64,000 bases of DNA from Pseudomonadota bacterium (GCA_023433705.1 JAEYUC010000027.1:1-64000), one strand, 5' to 3'. Positions 52,139 through 61,351 are shown, counted from the stretch's first letter. Notes: generated from the sequence alone by a model not told the origin. A program made the numbers and translations.

Positions 52139-52918
52139 ATGCGGCTGCCGTTGGCCAAGATCGCCTGGGGTACGTTCGCCTTTCCGTGGATGTATCGGGG
52201 TGCCTTCGCGCGCGCGCTGAGCCTGCCGTTGCTCGCACTGCTCGCGTGCACCATGGCATGGAGCATCCCCGTGAGCACGAACCAGGGACCCGTTTCGGTC
52301 CTCCACGTGCTCTATCTACTCGCGTTCTCCTGGCTCGCGATTCGCTGTCATCGGCTCGTGCTCACGGGGTCCCACCGGATGGATGAGGCGCCGCGCGCCT
52401 TTTCGATGCTGGGCCTCTTCGCGATCACGGTGATCATGGTCTGGATACTGCAGACGCTCGTGAAACTCGCGCTCACGGCCGGAGTGCTTGCGATTGTGGG
52501 TACACAGGACATTCCGGCCGGCGCTGCGCAGCCGCCGGCATACGACCCCGACGTTCAGGCATTGATCGACCGCGTGGCGTTCTTCGCCGGCATCGTCGGC
52601 CTGTACCCGGTGGCGCGCCTCGCGGCACTGTTTCCCGCGATCTCGCTCGGTGAAACATGGAATGCGGCCGCCGCCTGGCGACTGACCCGACGCAATGGTT
52701 GGCGGCTCGTCCTGCTCGTGTTCCTGCTGCCGGACCTGTTCCGGGAACTCGTCAAATGGCTGTACTCGAATGACCCCGGCGCACTGGAATTCGCCATCGT
52801 CGTGCTGTTGCTGGGAGTCATCACTTCGCTCGGCGTCGTCGCGTTGTCGTTGGCGTATCGCGAGCTCGCGGTCGAATTCAGGGAGCTTGGGCCGCCGCCC
52901 ACACCTCCACCGTCCTGA
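52139..52918 (+). CDS. multi-pass membrane protein of unknown function
   Basis: This 259-residue protein has about five hydrophobic segments (for example LPLLALLACTMAWSIPV, AITVIMVWILQTLVKLAL and FAIVVLLLGVITSLGVVALSLAY). I do not recognise a family. The WRLTRRNGWRLVLLVFLLP pattern recalls DUF-type integral proteins with a repeated glycerophosphoryl-diester-phosphodiesterase membrane domain. It starts 14 bases after the dehydrogenase subunit and may be co-transcribed. It overlaps comF tail to tail by 41 bases. Confidence 0.75.
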   Translation: MRLPLAKIAWGTFAFPWMYRGAFARALSLPLLALLACTMAWSIPVSTNQGPVSVLHVLYLLAFSWLAIRCHRLVLTGSHRMDEAPRAFSMLGLFAITVIMVWILQTLVKLALTAGVLAIVGTQDIPAGAAQPPAYDPDVQALIDRVAFFAGIVGLYPVARLAALFPAISLGETWNAAAAWRLTRRNGWRLVLLVFLLPDLFRELVKWLYSNDPGALEFAIVVLLLGVITSLGVVALSLAYRELAVEFRELGPPPTPPPS

Positions 52919-53579
52919 CGCCGGCGCCGAGCAGCGTCGCGCGCAACTCGTTGGCCGTGCTGCCAGTGGTGACGACGTCATCGACGATGGCCACGTGTCC
53001 CGCTGCAGACAACTTTTCGAGAGACCTCCGCCCGCTCACCGAGAACGCGCCGCGCACGTTCCGGCGACGCGCGGCCACATCGAGCGCGGTCTGCGAGGGT
53101 GTGTCGCGTGTGCGTTTCACCACGCCGCCCGCGTACGGAATTCCGAGCATGCGGCCCGCGTAGCGTGCGATCGCAAGCGCCTGGTTGAAGCCCCGATCGC
53201 GCAGGCGCGCCGCGTGCAGCGGCACGGGAACCAGTAATTCGGGAAGCGGCGAGTCGCGCTTGCTCACGACTTCGGCCAGCAATACACCGAGTATTCGCGC
53301 GTTGGCGAATTCGCGGTGGTACTTGAGCTCGCGAATCAACACGTCGACCGGATATTCGAAGCGAAGCGCGATCGTGCGATCCGGCGAATGCGCGTTCAGC
53401 CACGGCAGGTCCGCATGACAGACGGTGCACAGATCGAGATCGAGCGACGCGCCAGGGAAGCCGCACAGGCCACAGCGAGGCGGAAACACGGTCGCCGCGA
53501 GGGCCCTCGAGAACGCTTTCGCGCCCGTCAACCGTAACTGGCTGATCTGGTTGACAATGCCTTGCCGGCTCCGGAACAT
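52878..53579 (-). CDS. comF: ComF family phosphoribosyltransferase-like competence protein
   Basis: This 233-residue protein has an N-terminal zinc-ribbon-like part (PPRCGLCGF and LCTVCHADLPW). A phosphoribosyltransferase domain follows, with LVPVPLHAARLRDRGFNQA and the PRPP loop VAIVDDVVTTGSTANELR. ComF supports DNA uptake in naturally competent bacteria; its enzymatic activity is unknown. The pilus genes in this window would be the DNA-uptake partner. It is divergent from bioB across 75 bases, a frequent gammaproteobacterial arrangement. Confidence 0.93.
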   Translation of the reverse strand: MFRSRQGIVNQISQLRLTGAKAFSRALAATVFPPRCGLCGFPGASLDLDLCTVCHADLPWLNAHSPDRTIALRFEYPVDVLIRELKYHREFANARILGVLLAEVVSKRDSPLPELLVPVPLHAARLRDRGFNQALAIARYAGRMLGIPYAGGVVKRTRDTPSQTALDVAARRRNVRGAFSVSGRRSLEKLSAAGHVAIVDDVVTTGSTANELRATLLGAGVRTVEVWAAAQAP

Positions 53580-53654
53580 GCCCCGAGTTTCGTCGCCGGG
53601 TCCTCCCCGGAACAGCCTGAAAACCGTTGCGAATCAACAGATAAAGGGATGGGA

Positions 53655-54752
53655 ATGACCGCCAACTCCGTGCGCCACGACTGGACGATCGCCGAGGTCG
53701 AGGCGTTATTCGCGCTGCCGTTCTCCGATCTCATGTTCCGCGCGCAGGAGACCCACCGCGCGCATCAGCCGGCCAATGCCGTGCAGATGAGCACGCTGCT
53801 GTCGATCAAGACCGGCGCCTGTCCCGAGGATTGCGCGTACTGCCCGCAGAGCGTGCGTTACGACACCGGACTCGAGCGCGAAAAACTGGTCCCGCTCGAA
53901 GAGGTGCGCACGCGTGCCCAGGCCGCGAAAGACGCCGGCGCAACGCGTTTCTGCATGGGCGCCGCGTGGCGTTCGCCCAAGAAGCGCGACGTCGAAGCGG
54001 TCGCCGCCATGATCCGCGAGGTGCGCGCGCTCGGCATGGAGACCTGCGCCACGCTCGGCATGCTCACGCCCGACCAGGCGCATGAGCTCAAGGACGCGGG
54101 CCTCGATTACTACAATCACAACGTCGACACCTCGCCCGAGTTCTACGGCGAGATCATCACGACGCGCACGTACCAGGACCGGCTCGACACGCTGGCCGCG
54201 GTGCGCGAAGCCGGGCTGAACGTGTGCTGTGGCGGCATCGTCGGCATGGGCGAAACCGTGCGCGATCGCGCATCGATGCTCGCGACGCTCGCCAATCTTC
54301 CGCAGCATCCGGAAAGCGTGCCGATCAACCAGCTCGTGCGCGTGCCGGGCACGCCGCTCGCGGGACAGCAGGACATCGATCCGTTCGATTTCGTGCGCAC
54401 GATTGCCGTCGCGCGCATCGTGATGCCGAAGGCTTCGGTGCGCCTTTCCGCCGGACGCGAAGTCATGAGCGACGAATTGCAGGCTCTGTGTTTTCTCGCG
54501 GGCGCGAATTCGATTTTCTACGGCGAGAAGCTGCTGACGACGGGCAACCCCGACGTCGCGCGCGATCGCGCGCTGATGACGCGGCTCGGAATCGAACCGC
54601 TGGTGCCGCCGGGCGTCGCGGCCGCCAACGGCAACGGCAATGGAGCCGAACACACGCACGCCGAAGCGGAGCACGTTCACGGGCCAGGCTGCGCCCACGG
54701 CCACGCGCCGGCGCGCCCAGGCCAGTCATGCAACGCGACCCGGCAGCGCTGA
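53655..54752 (+). CDS. bioB: biotin synthase with His-rich C-terminal tail
   Basis: This 365-residue radical SAM enzyme inserts sulfur into dethiobiotin. The [4Fe-4S] motif is CPEDCAYCPQS; the auxiliary-cluster cysteines lie in ETCATLGML and NVCCGG, with the Arg ligand in SVRLSAGRE. The body matches BioB, but the last 30 residues are an added stretch rich in His with one Cys (EHTHAEAEHVHGPGCAHGH), which could bind metal. The start is set by AAAGGG six bases upstream of the ATG at 53655. Confidence 0.96.
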   Translation: MTANSVRHDWTIAEVEALFALPFSDLMFRAQETHRAHQPANAVQMSTLLSIKTGACPEDCAYCPQSVRYDTGLEREKLVPLEEVRTRAQAAKDAGATRFCMGAAWRSPKKRDVEAVAAMIREVRALGMETCATLGMLTPDQAHELKDAGLDYYNHNVDTSPEFYGEIITTRTYQDRLDTLAAVREAGLNVCCGGIVGMGETVRDRASMLATLANLPQHPESVPINQLVRVPGTPLAGQQDIDPFDFVRTIAVARIVMPKASVRLSAGREVMSDELQALCFLAGANSIFYGEKLLTTGNPDVARDRALMTRLGIEPLVPPGVAAANGNGNGAEHTHAEAEHVHGPGCAHGHAPARPGQSCNATRQR

Positions 54753-55879
54753 GCGCCGCGCTCGCGGAGCTCGAGCGGCAGAACCTGAGACGCACGCGGC
54801 GCGTGATGCCGCGCGCGGGCCTGGTGAATTTCTGCAGCAACGACTACCTGGGTCTTGCGTCGCATCCGGACGTGACGCGCGCTTTTGTCGAAGCTGCGAA
54901 TCGGCATGGAGTCGGAAGCGGCGCATCGCATCTCGTCACCGGTCATGGCGCCGAACACGAGGCGCTCGAAGAGGAGCTGGCCTCGTTCACGGGACGCGAA
55001 CGGGCGTTGGTCTTCTCCACCGGTTACATGGCCAATATAGGCGTCATTGACGCACTAGCGGATCAAAAGGCCCTGCTGGTCTCCGACAGACTCAATCATG
55101 CGTCACTGATCGACGGCTGCCGGTTGTCGGGCGGCGAGGTGCGGCGGTATCCGCACGCCGACGCCGTGCGCGCGAGCGAGCTCATCGCCAAGGCCGCGCC
55201 GAACTCGAAGACGCGGCTGCTGATCACCGACGGAGTGTTCAGCATGGACGGCGACGTCGCGCCGTTGCCGGATCTCGCGCGCGGCGCGCGCGATGCGAAT
55301 GCGTGGCTCATCGTCGACGATGCGCACGGGCTCGGCGTGCTCGGCGCGACGGGGCGTGGATCGTGCGAGCACTTCGGGCTCTCAAGCGCCGACGTGCCCG
55401 TGTTGATCGGCACGTTCGGCAAGGCCTTCGGCACCTTCGGCGCGTTCGTCGCCGGCGATGCGCCGCTGATCGAGTTCCTGATCCAGAAGACGCGCACGTA
55501 CATCTACACGACCGCGCTGCCGCCCGCGGTCGCCGCCGCGACCCGCGCCGCGCTGCGCGTGAGCCAGCGCGAGTCCTGGCGACGCGAGAAAGTGCTGTCC
55601 CTCGCGGCACGCCTGCGCGCCGGCCTCGAGTCGCACGGCATCGGGAGTTATCCCGGGATTTCCGTGCCAGGCACCATCTTTCCGGTGGTCGTGGGGGATG
55701 CGGCGCAGGCGCTCGCCGTGAGCAAGGTGCTCGAGGAACGCGGATTCCTGGTGGCGGCGATTCGTCCGCCGACGGTGCCGGCCGGAACGGCGCGCCTGCG
55801 GATCACGCTCTCGGCCGCGCACGAGGAATCGCAGGTCGATGCGCTCGTCGACGCGGTCGCGCAGGCGTTGGCGGCATGA
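54728..55879 (+). CDS. bioF: 8-amino-7-oxononanoate synthase
   Basis: This 383-residue PLP enzyme condenses pimeloyl thioester with alanine. It shows FCSNDYLGLASHPDV, the SGASHLVTGHGAEHEALEEE block, VDDAHGLGVLG, and the PLP lysine in GTFGKAFGTFGAF. It overlaps the bioB 3' end by 25 bases, in a different frame, and overlaps bioC by four. Confidence 0.96.
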   Translation: MQRDPAALSAALAELERQNLRRTRRVMPRAGLVNFCSNDYLGLASHPDVTRAFVEAANRHGVGSGASHLVTGHGAEHEALEEELASFTGRERALVFSTGYMANIGVIDALADQKALLVSDRLNHASLIDGCRLSGGEVRRYPHADAVRASELIAKAAPNSKTRLLITDGVFSMDGDVAPLPDLARGARDANAWLIVDDAHGLGVLGATGRGSCEHFGLSSADVPVLIGTFGKAFGTFGAFVAGDAPLIEFLIQKTRTYIYTTALPPAVAAATRAALRVSQRESWRREKVLSLAARLRAGLESHGIGSYPGISVPGTIFPVVVGDAAQALAVSKVLEERGFLVAAIRPPTVPAGTARLRITLSAAHEESQVDALVDAVAQALAA

Positions 55880-56775
55880 ACTCCTTCGATCCGCGTGAAG
55901 TGTTTTCCATCGACCGGCGCGCGGTGGCGCAGGCATTCGACCGCGCGAGCGCGAGCTACGACGCGGCGGCGGCGTTGCAGGAACGCGTGCGCAACGAATT
56001 GCTGGAGCGCGTCGCCGAGCTCAAGGTGAATCCGCAGACGGTGCTCGATCTCGGCGCGGGCACGGGTCATGGATCGCGCGCGCTCAAGCGCCGTTATCCC
56101 AAGTCGCTGGTGGTTGCCGCGGACATCGCACCGGGCATGCTCGAGCGGGCGAAACAGCAATCACGCTGGCTGCGCCGTTTCGAACGCGTGCGCGCGGATG
56201 CATACAAGCTGCCTTTCCGCGACGGCGCCTTCGACCTGGTTTTCTCGAGCCTCATGTTGCAGTGGTGCGACGATCTCGACGCCGTGTTCGCCGAGCTCGC
56301 CCGCGTTCTCAAGCCCGGCGGATTGCTCCTGTTCAGCACGTTCGGGCCGAACACGCTCGCGGAGCTGCGCGAAGCCTGGGAAGCGAGCGATGCCGCGTAC
56401 AACCACGTGAACCATTTCTTCGATCCGCACGCGCTCGGCAGCGCGCTCATGCACGCCGGACTTTCCGAGCCAGTGCTCGACGTCGACCGCATCGTGATGA
56501 AGTACCCCGACGTGCTTGGATTGATGCGCGAACTCAAGGCGATCGGCGCACACAACGTGACCCGCGGCCGCGCGCGCGGCCTCACGGGTCGCGGGCGTTT
56601 CAAGGCGATGACGAACACCTATGAACGACTGCGGCGCGACGGAATGTTGCCCGCGACGTACGAAGTGATCCACGCCACTTCGTGGGGCTCCGAGCGCCTA
56701 AAACCTCGTGATTTCCCGCGCGAAACCGTCATTTCCCCGTCGCAGATCCGGAGAAGGGGCGAAAAAGGGGACTGA
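55876..56775 (+). CDS. bioC: malonyl-ACP O-methyltransferase BioC
   Basis: This 299-residue SAM-dependent methyltransferase starts pimelate synthesis by methylating malonyl-ACP. It shows AFDRASASYDAAAALQ, motif I VLDLGAGTGHGSRAL, LPFRDGAFDLVFSSLMLQW and LFSTFGPNTL, typical of BioC. The matching esterase BioH is not in the window. Its TGA lies inside the left arm of a long hairpin that separates it from bioD. Confidence 0.94.
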   Translation: MNSFDPREVFSIDRRAVAQAFDRASASYDAAAALQERVRNELLERVAELKVNPQTVLDLGAGTGHGSRALKRRYPKSLVVAADIAPGMLERAKQQSRWLRRFERVRADAYKLPFRDGAFDLVFSSLMLQWCDDLDAVFAELARVLKPGGLLLFSTFGPNTLAELREAWEASDAAYNHVNHFFDPHALGSALMHAGLSEPVLDVDRIVMKYPDVLGLMRELKAIGAHNVTRGRARGLTGRGRFKAMTNTYERLRRDGMLPATYEVIHATSWGSERLKPRDFPRETVISPSQIRRRGEKGD

Positions 56776-56820
56776 TTTATTTATCGACGATCTTTATCGT
56801 CTATAAATAAATCAGTCCCC
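56767..56820. repeat. 54-base palindromic element between bioC and bioD
   Basis: Two perfect 18-base arms (56767-56784 and 56803-56820; outer ends GGGGACTGAT and ATCAGTCCCC) enclose an inner stem of six more pairs (GACGAT/ATCGTC) after one mismatch, with a four-base loop. It is far AT-richer than the genes around it. It resembles a REP/MITE-like extragenic palindrome and shares GGGGAC ends with the element after coxC. Confidence 0.8.
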
Positions 56821-56827
56821 GATCCAC

Positions 56828-57517
56828 ATGAACGGATTCTTCATCACCGGTACCGACACCGGCGTCGGCAAGACGCTGGTCGCGGTCGCGCTCACGCGCG
56901 CGTTGGTCGCGCGCGGACTGCGCGTCGCGGTGATGAAGCCCGTCGCGGCCGGTGCCGTTCCGACCGCCGACGGGCCGCGCAACGACGATGCGCTCGAGTT
57001 GTTAGCCGCCAGCAACGTCCCGGCGACATACGAAGACGTGAATCCCTGGCTGCTCTCGACGCCCGCGTCGCCGCACCTCGCCGCGCGGGCCGACGGCGTG
57101 AGCATCACGGATGGCCCAGTCCTGGCCGCCCAGGCGCGGCTCGCCGCCGCCAGCGACATGCTCGTCGTCGAAGGCGCCGGCGGCTGGCTCGCGCCGATTT
57201 CCGAAACACGCACCATGGCCGACATCGCGGAAAAACTCGCACTGCCAGTGATTCTCGTAGTGGGAATGCGGCTCGGCTGCCTGAATCACGCGTTGCTCAC
57301 GTGCGAAGCCATTCGTGCGCGCGGAGTGCGCTTCGCGGGCTGGATCGCCAATCGCTTGCCGGCGTCCATGGCGTTGCTCGACGAGAACATCGAAACGCTC
57401 TCGAGACGCTTCGGGAAAGCGCCTCTCGGGAGCGTCCCGGCGGGCGCCGACGGCGCCTCGGACCGAGGGCCGATGCCATGGGCTGTGGAGATCGCGAAAA
57501 ATCTCGTAAGTCTTTGA
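56828..57517 (+). CDS. bioD: dethiobiotin synthetase
   Basis: This 229-residue ATP-dependent carboxylase closes the ureido ring of dethiobiotin. The P-loop is GTDTGVGKTLVAVAL; KPVAAGAV and the VEGAGGWLAPI block follow, then VILVVGMRLGCLNHALLT. It lies 52 bases after bioC, beyond the palindrome, so the hairpin may set its relative expression. Confidence 0.96.
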   Translation: MNGFFITGTDTGVGKTLVAVALTRALVARGLRVAVMKPVAAGAVPTADGPRNDDALELLAASNVPATYEDVNPWLLSTPASPHLAARADGVSITDGPVLAAQARLAAASDMLVVEGAGGWLAPISETRTMADIAEKLALPVILVVGMRLGCLNHALLTCEAIRARGVRFAGWIANRLPASMALLDENIETLSRRFGKAPLGSVPAGADGASDRGPMPWAVEIAKNLVSL

Positions 57518-57552
57518 CGTAACCGGCAAATTCGCTGGTATAGTCGCGCCCC

Positions 57553-58062
57553 GTGCAAGCCGCCGTCAGCCACTTCGATCTCGCTCCGCATTGCTCGTTG
57601 AGCACGCGCGGCGCGCTGCTGTTCTTCGGCTCGGTTTGTGTCGCCACTTTCGGCGTCGCGGGCGCCGCGACGGCGCTGGGATTCTGGTTGGTCCTGCCCT
57701 TCGCCGGAGCGGAGATGGCGCTGCTCGGCTGGGCGCTGTACGCGAATATGCAAAGACGCCATCAGCACGAATCGATCGACATTTCCGAGAACGAAGTCGT
57801 GATCGAATATTCGTTTCATGGAAGGGCCGTCAGAACTCCGCACCGCGTCGTGTTCCCGCGCCACTGGGCACGGGTTAAAATCCGCCGCCCGAAATCGCCC
57901 CTCCAGCGCGGCCAACTCGTCATCGAGTCGCATGGCCGGGCCTACGAGGTAGGAAAGTTTCTGACGGAGGAGGAGCGTCACCACCTGGCCGCCAATCTTC
58001 GGCGCCTGATAGGTGACATGAACCAGTCGCCGGCACTGCCGCGCACCGGTTCGCCGGACTAA
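57553..58062 (+). CDS. DUF2244 membrane protein
   Basis: This 169-residue protein has two adjacent membrane segments (LLFFGSVCVATFGVAGAATA; FWLVLPFAGAEMALLGWALY) and a C-terminal part with VEIEYSF-like VVIEYSFHGR, HWARVKI and YEVGKFLTEEER. This pattern fits DUF2244, often found beside cytochrome oxidase genes. Function unknown. The start is GTG. It precedes coxB by 18 bases and may belong to the same operon. Confidence 0.87.
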   Translation: MQAAVSHFDLAPHCSLSTRGALLFFGSVCVATFGVAGAATALGFWLVLPFAGAEMALLGWALYANMQRRHQHESIDISENEVVIEYSFHGRAVRTPHRVVFPRHWARVKIRRPKSPLQRGQLVIESHGRAYEVGKFLTEEERHHLAANLRRLIGDMNQSPALPRTGSPD

Positions 58063-58080
58063 GTTTTCTTGAGGTCATCG

Positions 58081-58986
58081 ATGAGCTTTCACATGAAGAA
58101 CGCCAGCGCGCGCCGGATCATCCAGGCCGCATCCGCCATCCTGTTCGCCGTGCTGGGTTCCAGCGCGCACGCCTGGGACGGGCTCAACATGCCGCAGGGC
58201 GTGACGATCCTGAGCCGCAAGATCTACGACCTGCACATGCTCATCCTCTGGATCTGCGTGATCATCGCGATCGTCGTGTTCGGCGTGATGATCTATTCGA
58301 TGGTGAAGTTCCGCCGCTCGAAGGGAGCACAGCCCGATACGACGCTGCTGCACAGCACGAAGGTCGAGATCATCTGGACCGTCATCCCGATCGCGATCCT
58401 GGTCGGCATGGCCGTGCCGATCGCGAAGACGCTCATCGAGATCGAGGACATGGGCGAGGTCGACCTCAACATCAAGGTCACCGGCTACCAGTGGAAGTGG
58501 CAGTACGAATACCTCGGCGAGGACGTCAGCCTGTTCTCGACACTCAAGCGCGACAGCGACGCCGTCCGCCAGCTCGGCTCGGGCCTCGATCCGAATCAGA
58601 TTCCCAACTACCTGCTCGACGTCGACAACCCGCTGGTCATCCCGGCCGGCCAGAAGGTCCGCTTCCTGCTCACCGCGCAGGACGTGATCCATGCCTGGTG
58701 GGTGCCCGAGTTCGGCATGAAGAAAGACGCCATCCCGGGCTTCGTGAACGAGATCTGGGTGCAGGTCGACGCCGACAAGACCGGCGTCTACCGCGGCCAG
58801 TGCGCCGAGCTCTGCGGTCGCGACCACGGCTTCATGCCGATCGTGGTCGAGGTGAAGTCACCGGCCGAATTCGAAGAGTGGCTGCGTGCGAAGAAGGCCG
58901 AGGCGAAGGTCGCCGGCCACTCCCCGACCGCCCCCGTCCAGTCCGCGACCGTCGCCGTGGCTCCCACGACGACCGTCCAGCAGTAA
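58081..58986 (+). CDS. coxB: cytochrome c oxidase subunit II
   Basis: This 301-residue subunit accepts electrons from cytochrome c through the CuA site. A signal peptide and two membrane helices (IYDLHMLILWICVIIAIVVF; VEIIWTVIPIAILVGMAV) lead to a periplasmic cupredoxin domain. That domain has YQWKWQYEY, DVIHAWWVPEFG and the CuA ligands in CAELCGRDHGFM. There is no fused cytochrome c domain. A TTGAGG site six bases upstream sets the ATG. Confidence 0.97.
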   Translation: MSFHMKNASARRIIQAASAILFAVLGSSAHAWDGLNMPQGVTILSRKIYDLHMLILWICVIIAIVVFGVMIYSMVKFRRSKGAQPDTTLLHSTKVEIIWTVIPIAILVGMAVPIAKTLIEIEDMGEVDLNIKVTGYQWKWQYEYLGEDVSLFSTLKRDSDAVRQLGSGLDPNQIPNYLLDVDNPLVIPAGQKVRFLLTAQDVIHAWWVPEFGMKKDAIPGFVNEIWVQVDADKTGVYRGQCAELCGRDHGFMPIVVEVKSPAEFEEWLRAKKAEAKVAGHSPTAPVQSATVAVAPTTTVQQ

Positions 58987-59007
58987 GTTTCAGACGAGAA
59001 GTTAGAC

Positions 59008-60627
59008 ATGGCACACGAACACACCGCTGATTCCCACGCCCACGGTCACGACCATCACGACCACGGCCCCGCCCACGGCTGGCGCCGCTGGGTCTTCGCG
59101 ACGAACCACAAGGACATCGGCACGATGTACCTGATCTTCGCGTGCGTGATGTTCTTCATCGGCGGCCTGATGGCGATGGTCATCCGCGCCGAGCTCTTCA
59201 AGCCGGGCCTGCAGCTCGTCGATCCGCAGTTCTTCAACTCGATGACGACCATGCACGCGCTCGTCATGATCTTCGGCGCGGTCATGCCGGCCTGGACGGG
59301 TCTCGCGAACTGGATGATCCCGATGCAGGTGGGCGCGCCCGACATGGCGCTGCCGCGTCTGAACAACTTCTCGTTCTGGATCCTGCCGTTCGCGTTCACC
59401 CTGCTGCTCGCGACGCTCTTCGTCCCGGGCGGCGCGCCGGCCGGCGGCTGGACGCTGTATCCGCCGCTGTCGCTGCAGACCGGCGACGCGTTCCCGATGG
59501 CCATTTTCGCCATCCACCTGATGGGCGCGAGCTCGATCCTCGGCTCCATCAACGTGGTCGTCACGGTCATGAACATGCGCGCGCCAGGCGTCGGCCTGCT
59601 CAACATGCCGCTGTTCTGCTGGAGCTGGCTGATCACGGCCTATCTGCTGATCGCGACGATGCCGGTGCTCGCGGGCGCCGTGACGATGCTGCTCACCGAC
59701 CACTTCTTCGCGACGACGTTCTTCTCGGCGTCGGGCGGCGGCGACCCGGTGATGTTCCAGCACATCTTCTGGTTCTTCGGGCACCCCGAGGTGTACATCC
59801 TGATCCTGCCGGCCTTCGGCATCGTCTCGGAGATCATCCCGGCGTTCTCGCGCAAGCCGCTGTTCGGCTACGACGCGATGGTCTACGCGACCGCGGCTAT
59901 TGCCTTTCTTTCCTTCATCGTCTGGGCGCACCACATGTTCACGGTGGGCATGCCGCTCGCCGGACAGCTGTTCTTCACGCTCTCGACGATGATGATTTCC
60001 ATCCCGACAGGCGTGAAGGTGTTCAACTGGACCGCGACGATGTGGAAGGGCTCGCTCACGTTCGAGACCCCGATGCTGTTCGCGCTCGCGTTCCTGTTCC
60101 TGTTCACGATCGGCGGCTTCTCGGGCCTCATGCTCGCGGTGGTGCCGGCGGACTTCCAGTATCACGACACGTACTTCGTGGTGGCGCACTTCCACTACGT
60201 GCTCGTGCCCGGCGCGGTGTTCGCGATCATGGCCGGCGTGTACTACTGGCTGCCGAAGTGGACCGGCAACATGTACGACGAGAAGCTCGGCAAGGTTCAC
60301 TTCTGGCTGTCGGCGATCTTCGTGAACGTGCTGTTCTTCCCGCAGCACTTCCTGGGTCTCGCGGGCATGCCGCGCCGCATCCCTGACTACTCCACGCAGT
60401 TCGCCGACTGGAACATGGTGTCCTCGATCGGCGCGTTCGGCTTCGGTCTCTCGCAGCTGCTCTTCCCGTACATCATCTGGAAGTGCGTGAAGTCGGGCTC
60501 GAAGGCGGAAGGCCGTTCCTGGGATGGCGCGAAGGGCCTCGAGTGGGAGCTCAGCTCGCCCCCGCCGTACCACAGCTGGACCACCCCGCCGAGCCGCGAA
60601 GTCGTCGCGCGCGGCGTGCAGCACTGA
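59008..60627 (+). CDS. coxA: cytochrome c oxidase subunit I
   Basis: This 539-residue catalytic subunit holds heme a and the heme a3-CuB centre. It shows 12 hydrophobic segments, TMHALVMIFG (heme a His), the CuB and cross-link segment FWFFGHPEVYILILPAFGI, WAHHMFTVGM, the K-channel region, and YFVVAHFHYVLV with the heme ligands. The Glu in the GHPEVY motif marks an A1-type proton pathway. The N-terminus is His-rich (HAHGHDHHDHG). Confidence 0.98.
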   Translation: MAHEHTADSHAHGHDHHDHGPAHGWRRWVFATNHKDIGTMYLIFACVMFFIGGLMAMVIRAELFKPGLQLVDPQFFNSMTTMHALVMIFGAVMPAWTGLANWMIPMQVGAPDMALPRLNNFSFWILPFAFTLLLATLFVPGGAPAGGWTLYPPLSLQTGDAFPMAIFAIHLMGASSILGSINVVVTVMNMRAPGVGLLNMPLFCWSWLITAYLLIATMPVLAGAVTMLLTDHFFATTFFSASGGGDPVMFQHIFWFFGHPEVYILILPAFGIVSEIIPAFSRKPLFGYDAMVYATAAIAFLSFIVWAHHMFTVGMPLAGQLFFTLSTMMISIPTGVKVFNWTATMWKGSLTFETPMLFALAFLFLFTIGGFSGLMLAVVPADFQYHDTYFVVAHFHYVLVPGAVFAIMAGVYYWLPKWTGNMYDEKLGKVHFWLSAIFVNVLFFPQHFLGLAGMPRRIPDYSTQFADWNMVSSIGAFGFGLSQLLFPYIIWKCVKSGSKAEGRSWDGAKGLEWELSSPPPYHSWTTPPSREVVARGVQH

Positions 60628-60632
60628 GAGTC

Positions 60633-60776
60633 ATGATGAATGCACGGTCACAAATGAGCCCACAGGAAGTGAGCGAGCGACGCGCGAAGGCGCGCCGCTC
60701 GGCCATCGTGCTCGGCCTCGTCGCGCTGTCGTTCTACATCGCGTTCATCGTGATGTCGGTGTCCCGCGCGGGCTGA
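60633..60776 (+). CDS. small single-pass protein of the cox operon
   Basis: This 47-residue protein has a charged N-terminus (SERRAKARRSA) and one membrane helix (IVLGLVALSFYIAFIVMSV). It lies between coxA and ctaG, the place of the short 'cytochrome oxidase small assembly protein' of many proteobacteria. Tandem ATG codons at 60633 and 60636 are both possible starts. It ends four bases before ctaG. Confidence 0.8.
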   Translation: MMNARSQMSPQEVSERRAKARRSAIVLGLVALSFYIAFIVMSVSRAG

Positions 60777-60780
60777 CGGA

Positions 60781-61335
60781 ATGAGCGAGCCGGCCGACAC
60801 CAGGAACGCGAACAAGCGCCTCACGCTGAAGCTGCTCGGCTTCGCGGCGGGCAGCTTCGCGTTCGGCTTCGCGCTGGTTCCGCTCTACGATGTGTTGTGC
60901 GAGATCACCGGCTTCGGCAACCAGCGCGCGCTCGTCGAGCAGCGCGAGGTGGTCGAGGCGCCCGACGAGACGCGCCTGATCACGGTGGACTTCGTCACCG
61001 ACCTGCCGTCGGTAGGCAACTGGGAGTTCCGCCCGATCGTTGCGTCGATGAAAGTGAATCCCGGCCGGCTCTACGCGACGGAATTCATCGCGAAGAATCT
61101 CACTGGTCACGACACCACCGCCCAGGCGATCCCGAACATCGCGCCGGGCCGGGCCGCGGGCTACTTCCGCAAGACCGAATGCTTCTGTTTCACGCCGCAG
61201 CACTTCGCGGCGAACGAAGAGCGGCCGATGGCCGTGCGCTTCGTGATCGATCCCGCGCTGCCGCGTTCGGTCGATCGGATCACCCTTTCGTATACTTTCT
61301 ATGACGAGTTCACGCGAGTGGGCTCGTTGAACTAG
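60781..61335 (+). CDS. ctaG: cytochrome c oxidase assembly protein CtaG/Cox11
   Basis: This 184-residue protein delivers copper to the CuB site of subunit I. It has one membrane anchor (LLGFAAGSFAFGFALVPLYDVLC) and a periplasmic immunoglobulin-like domain. The copper ligands are in KTECFCFTPQH. YDVLCEITGFG after the helix is also typical. It is placed between coxA and coxC. Confidence 0.96.
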   Translation: MSEPADTRNANKRLTLKLLGFAAGSFAFGFALVPLYDVLCEITGFGNQRALVEQREVVEAPDETRLITVDFVTDLPSVGNWEFRPIVASMKVNPGRLYATEFIAKNLTGHDTTAQAIPNIAPGRAAGYFRKTECFCFTPQHFAANEERPMAVRFVIDPALPRSVDRITLSYTFYDEFTRVGSLN

Positions 61336-61351
61336 CACCCAGGATCAACTC

